From positions 1 through 64,000 of the forward strand of contig PCCY01000038.1 of NCBI GenBank assembly GCA_002731875.1: a DNA stretch of 64,000 nucleotides, read 5' to 3'. Of the stretch, positions 63,788-64,000 are shown in pieces; the stretch's first letter is position 1; each line of letters starts with the position of its first letter. The notes below the pieces were generated by a model that was not told where the DNA came from, did no database searches, and saw only the letters and a program-made list of their open reading frames with translations. Position numbers and translations under genes: made by a program. Source of the DNA: Roseobacter sp. (GTDB lineage: Bacteria > Pseudomonadota > Alphaproteobacteria > Rhodobacterales > Rhodobacteraceae).

Positions 63788-64000
63788 TGCCTGTGGTCTT
63801 TACACGGGACGTGGATCGCAGTTAATCGGACAAGCCCTTGATATCAAACAACACTAATTACGAGATCTCGGCCATGCCTCGGCGACCGGACGGGCAAAAC
63901 GAAATCGGGGCGCGGTTTGTCAAGAAACCGGATACACAATGCATCCCGCATTCCCGGGATGACTCCATGAACCCAACCTTTTGGATGAGCCCGCTGTTAC
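63788..64000. other. Right-edge intergenic sequence with two hairpins
   Basis: No gene is visible. CGGTTT/AAACCG at 63913-63930 and CATCCCG/CGGGATG at 63942-63961, each with a 6-base loop, form two tandem hairpins without T-runs. They may belong to the 3' end of a gene beyond the window. Confidence 0.4.

Overview
This window reads as chromosomal DNA of a marine-type alphaproteobacterium of the Rhodobacteraceae (Roseobacter group). It is GC-rich (about 60% by eye) and almost fully coding. It carries gene orders typical of that family: yceD-rpmF-plsX-fabH-ihfA-merR on one strand, and argS, a SPOR-domain gene, nagZ, scpA and scpB on the other. It also has a long two-domain dCTP deaminase, a heme A synthase next to an M32 carboxypeptidase, and a citramalate synthase. 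No phage, insertion sequence, CRISPR array or rRNA operon is visible. The only tRNA found is tRNA-Pro(GGG).

Layout. 0-6 kb: the end of a nucleoside-type ABC transporter permease overlaps a CodA-family deaminase whose specificity residue is altered; then, on the minus strand, an MttB-family methyltransferase, a cardiolipin synthase and an EEP phosphohydrolase. 6-16 kb: an outer-membrane barrel protein, an AruH-like aminotransferase, cysS, cimA, a squalene/phytoene synthase-like gene, an MFS carrier and an overlapping cobK-alkA-esterase unit. 16-20 kb: HNH nuclease, xthA, a small peptide gene with an internal repeat followed by an unrecognised 357-residue protein, a five-copy 24-bp tandem repeat at the 3' end of an A-type Fe-S carrier gene, and dgt. 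20-33 kb: argS to scpB, dcd, tRNA-Pro, the merR to yceD block, bamE and an OlsB-like acyltransferase. 33-43 kb: ABC-F ATPase, tyrS, anmK, eno, an EamA carrier, rhlE and a Bcr-type efflux carrier. 43-47 kb: a degenerate cytidylyltransferase-like protein, then FrnE-like oxidoreductase and acyl-CoA ligase facing an XRE-cupin regulator. 47-64 kb: an orphan YejA-like binding protein, a candidate small RNA, a 3-hydroxybutyrate dehydrogenase, a patatin, DUF502, psuK-psuG, a DUF4198/HupE pair with overlapping divergent start codons, thiE-like, trmJ-like, ctaA, carboxypeptidase Taq, a small exported protein and gyrA.

How the genes work together. Several genes serve nucleotide and nucleobase economy: the permease and deaminase, dcd, dgt, psuG/psuK and anmK-type recycling. 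Others form housekeeping units for lipid synthesis (plsX, fabH, cls, olsB-like), chromosome segregation and topology (scpAB, ihfA, gyrA) and translation (cysS, argS, tyrS, rpmF, tRNA-Pro, trmJ).

The most notable observations are: (1) a CodA homolog with Cys at the position of E. coli Asp314, the marker of 5-methylcytosine deaminases; (2) a candidate 75-80 nt small RNA at about 48999-49075 with a strong promoter and terminator; (3) a repeat-containing small peptide gene plus an unknown partner gene; (4) the 24-bp tandem array overlapping the stop codon of the Fe-S carrier gene; (5) a dispersed intergenic repeat family with at least five copies; and (6) two divergent genes sharing one CATG as their start codons. 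All functional statements come from reading the sequence and from family knowledge; no database search was run.
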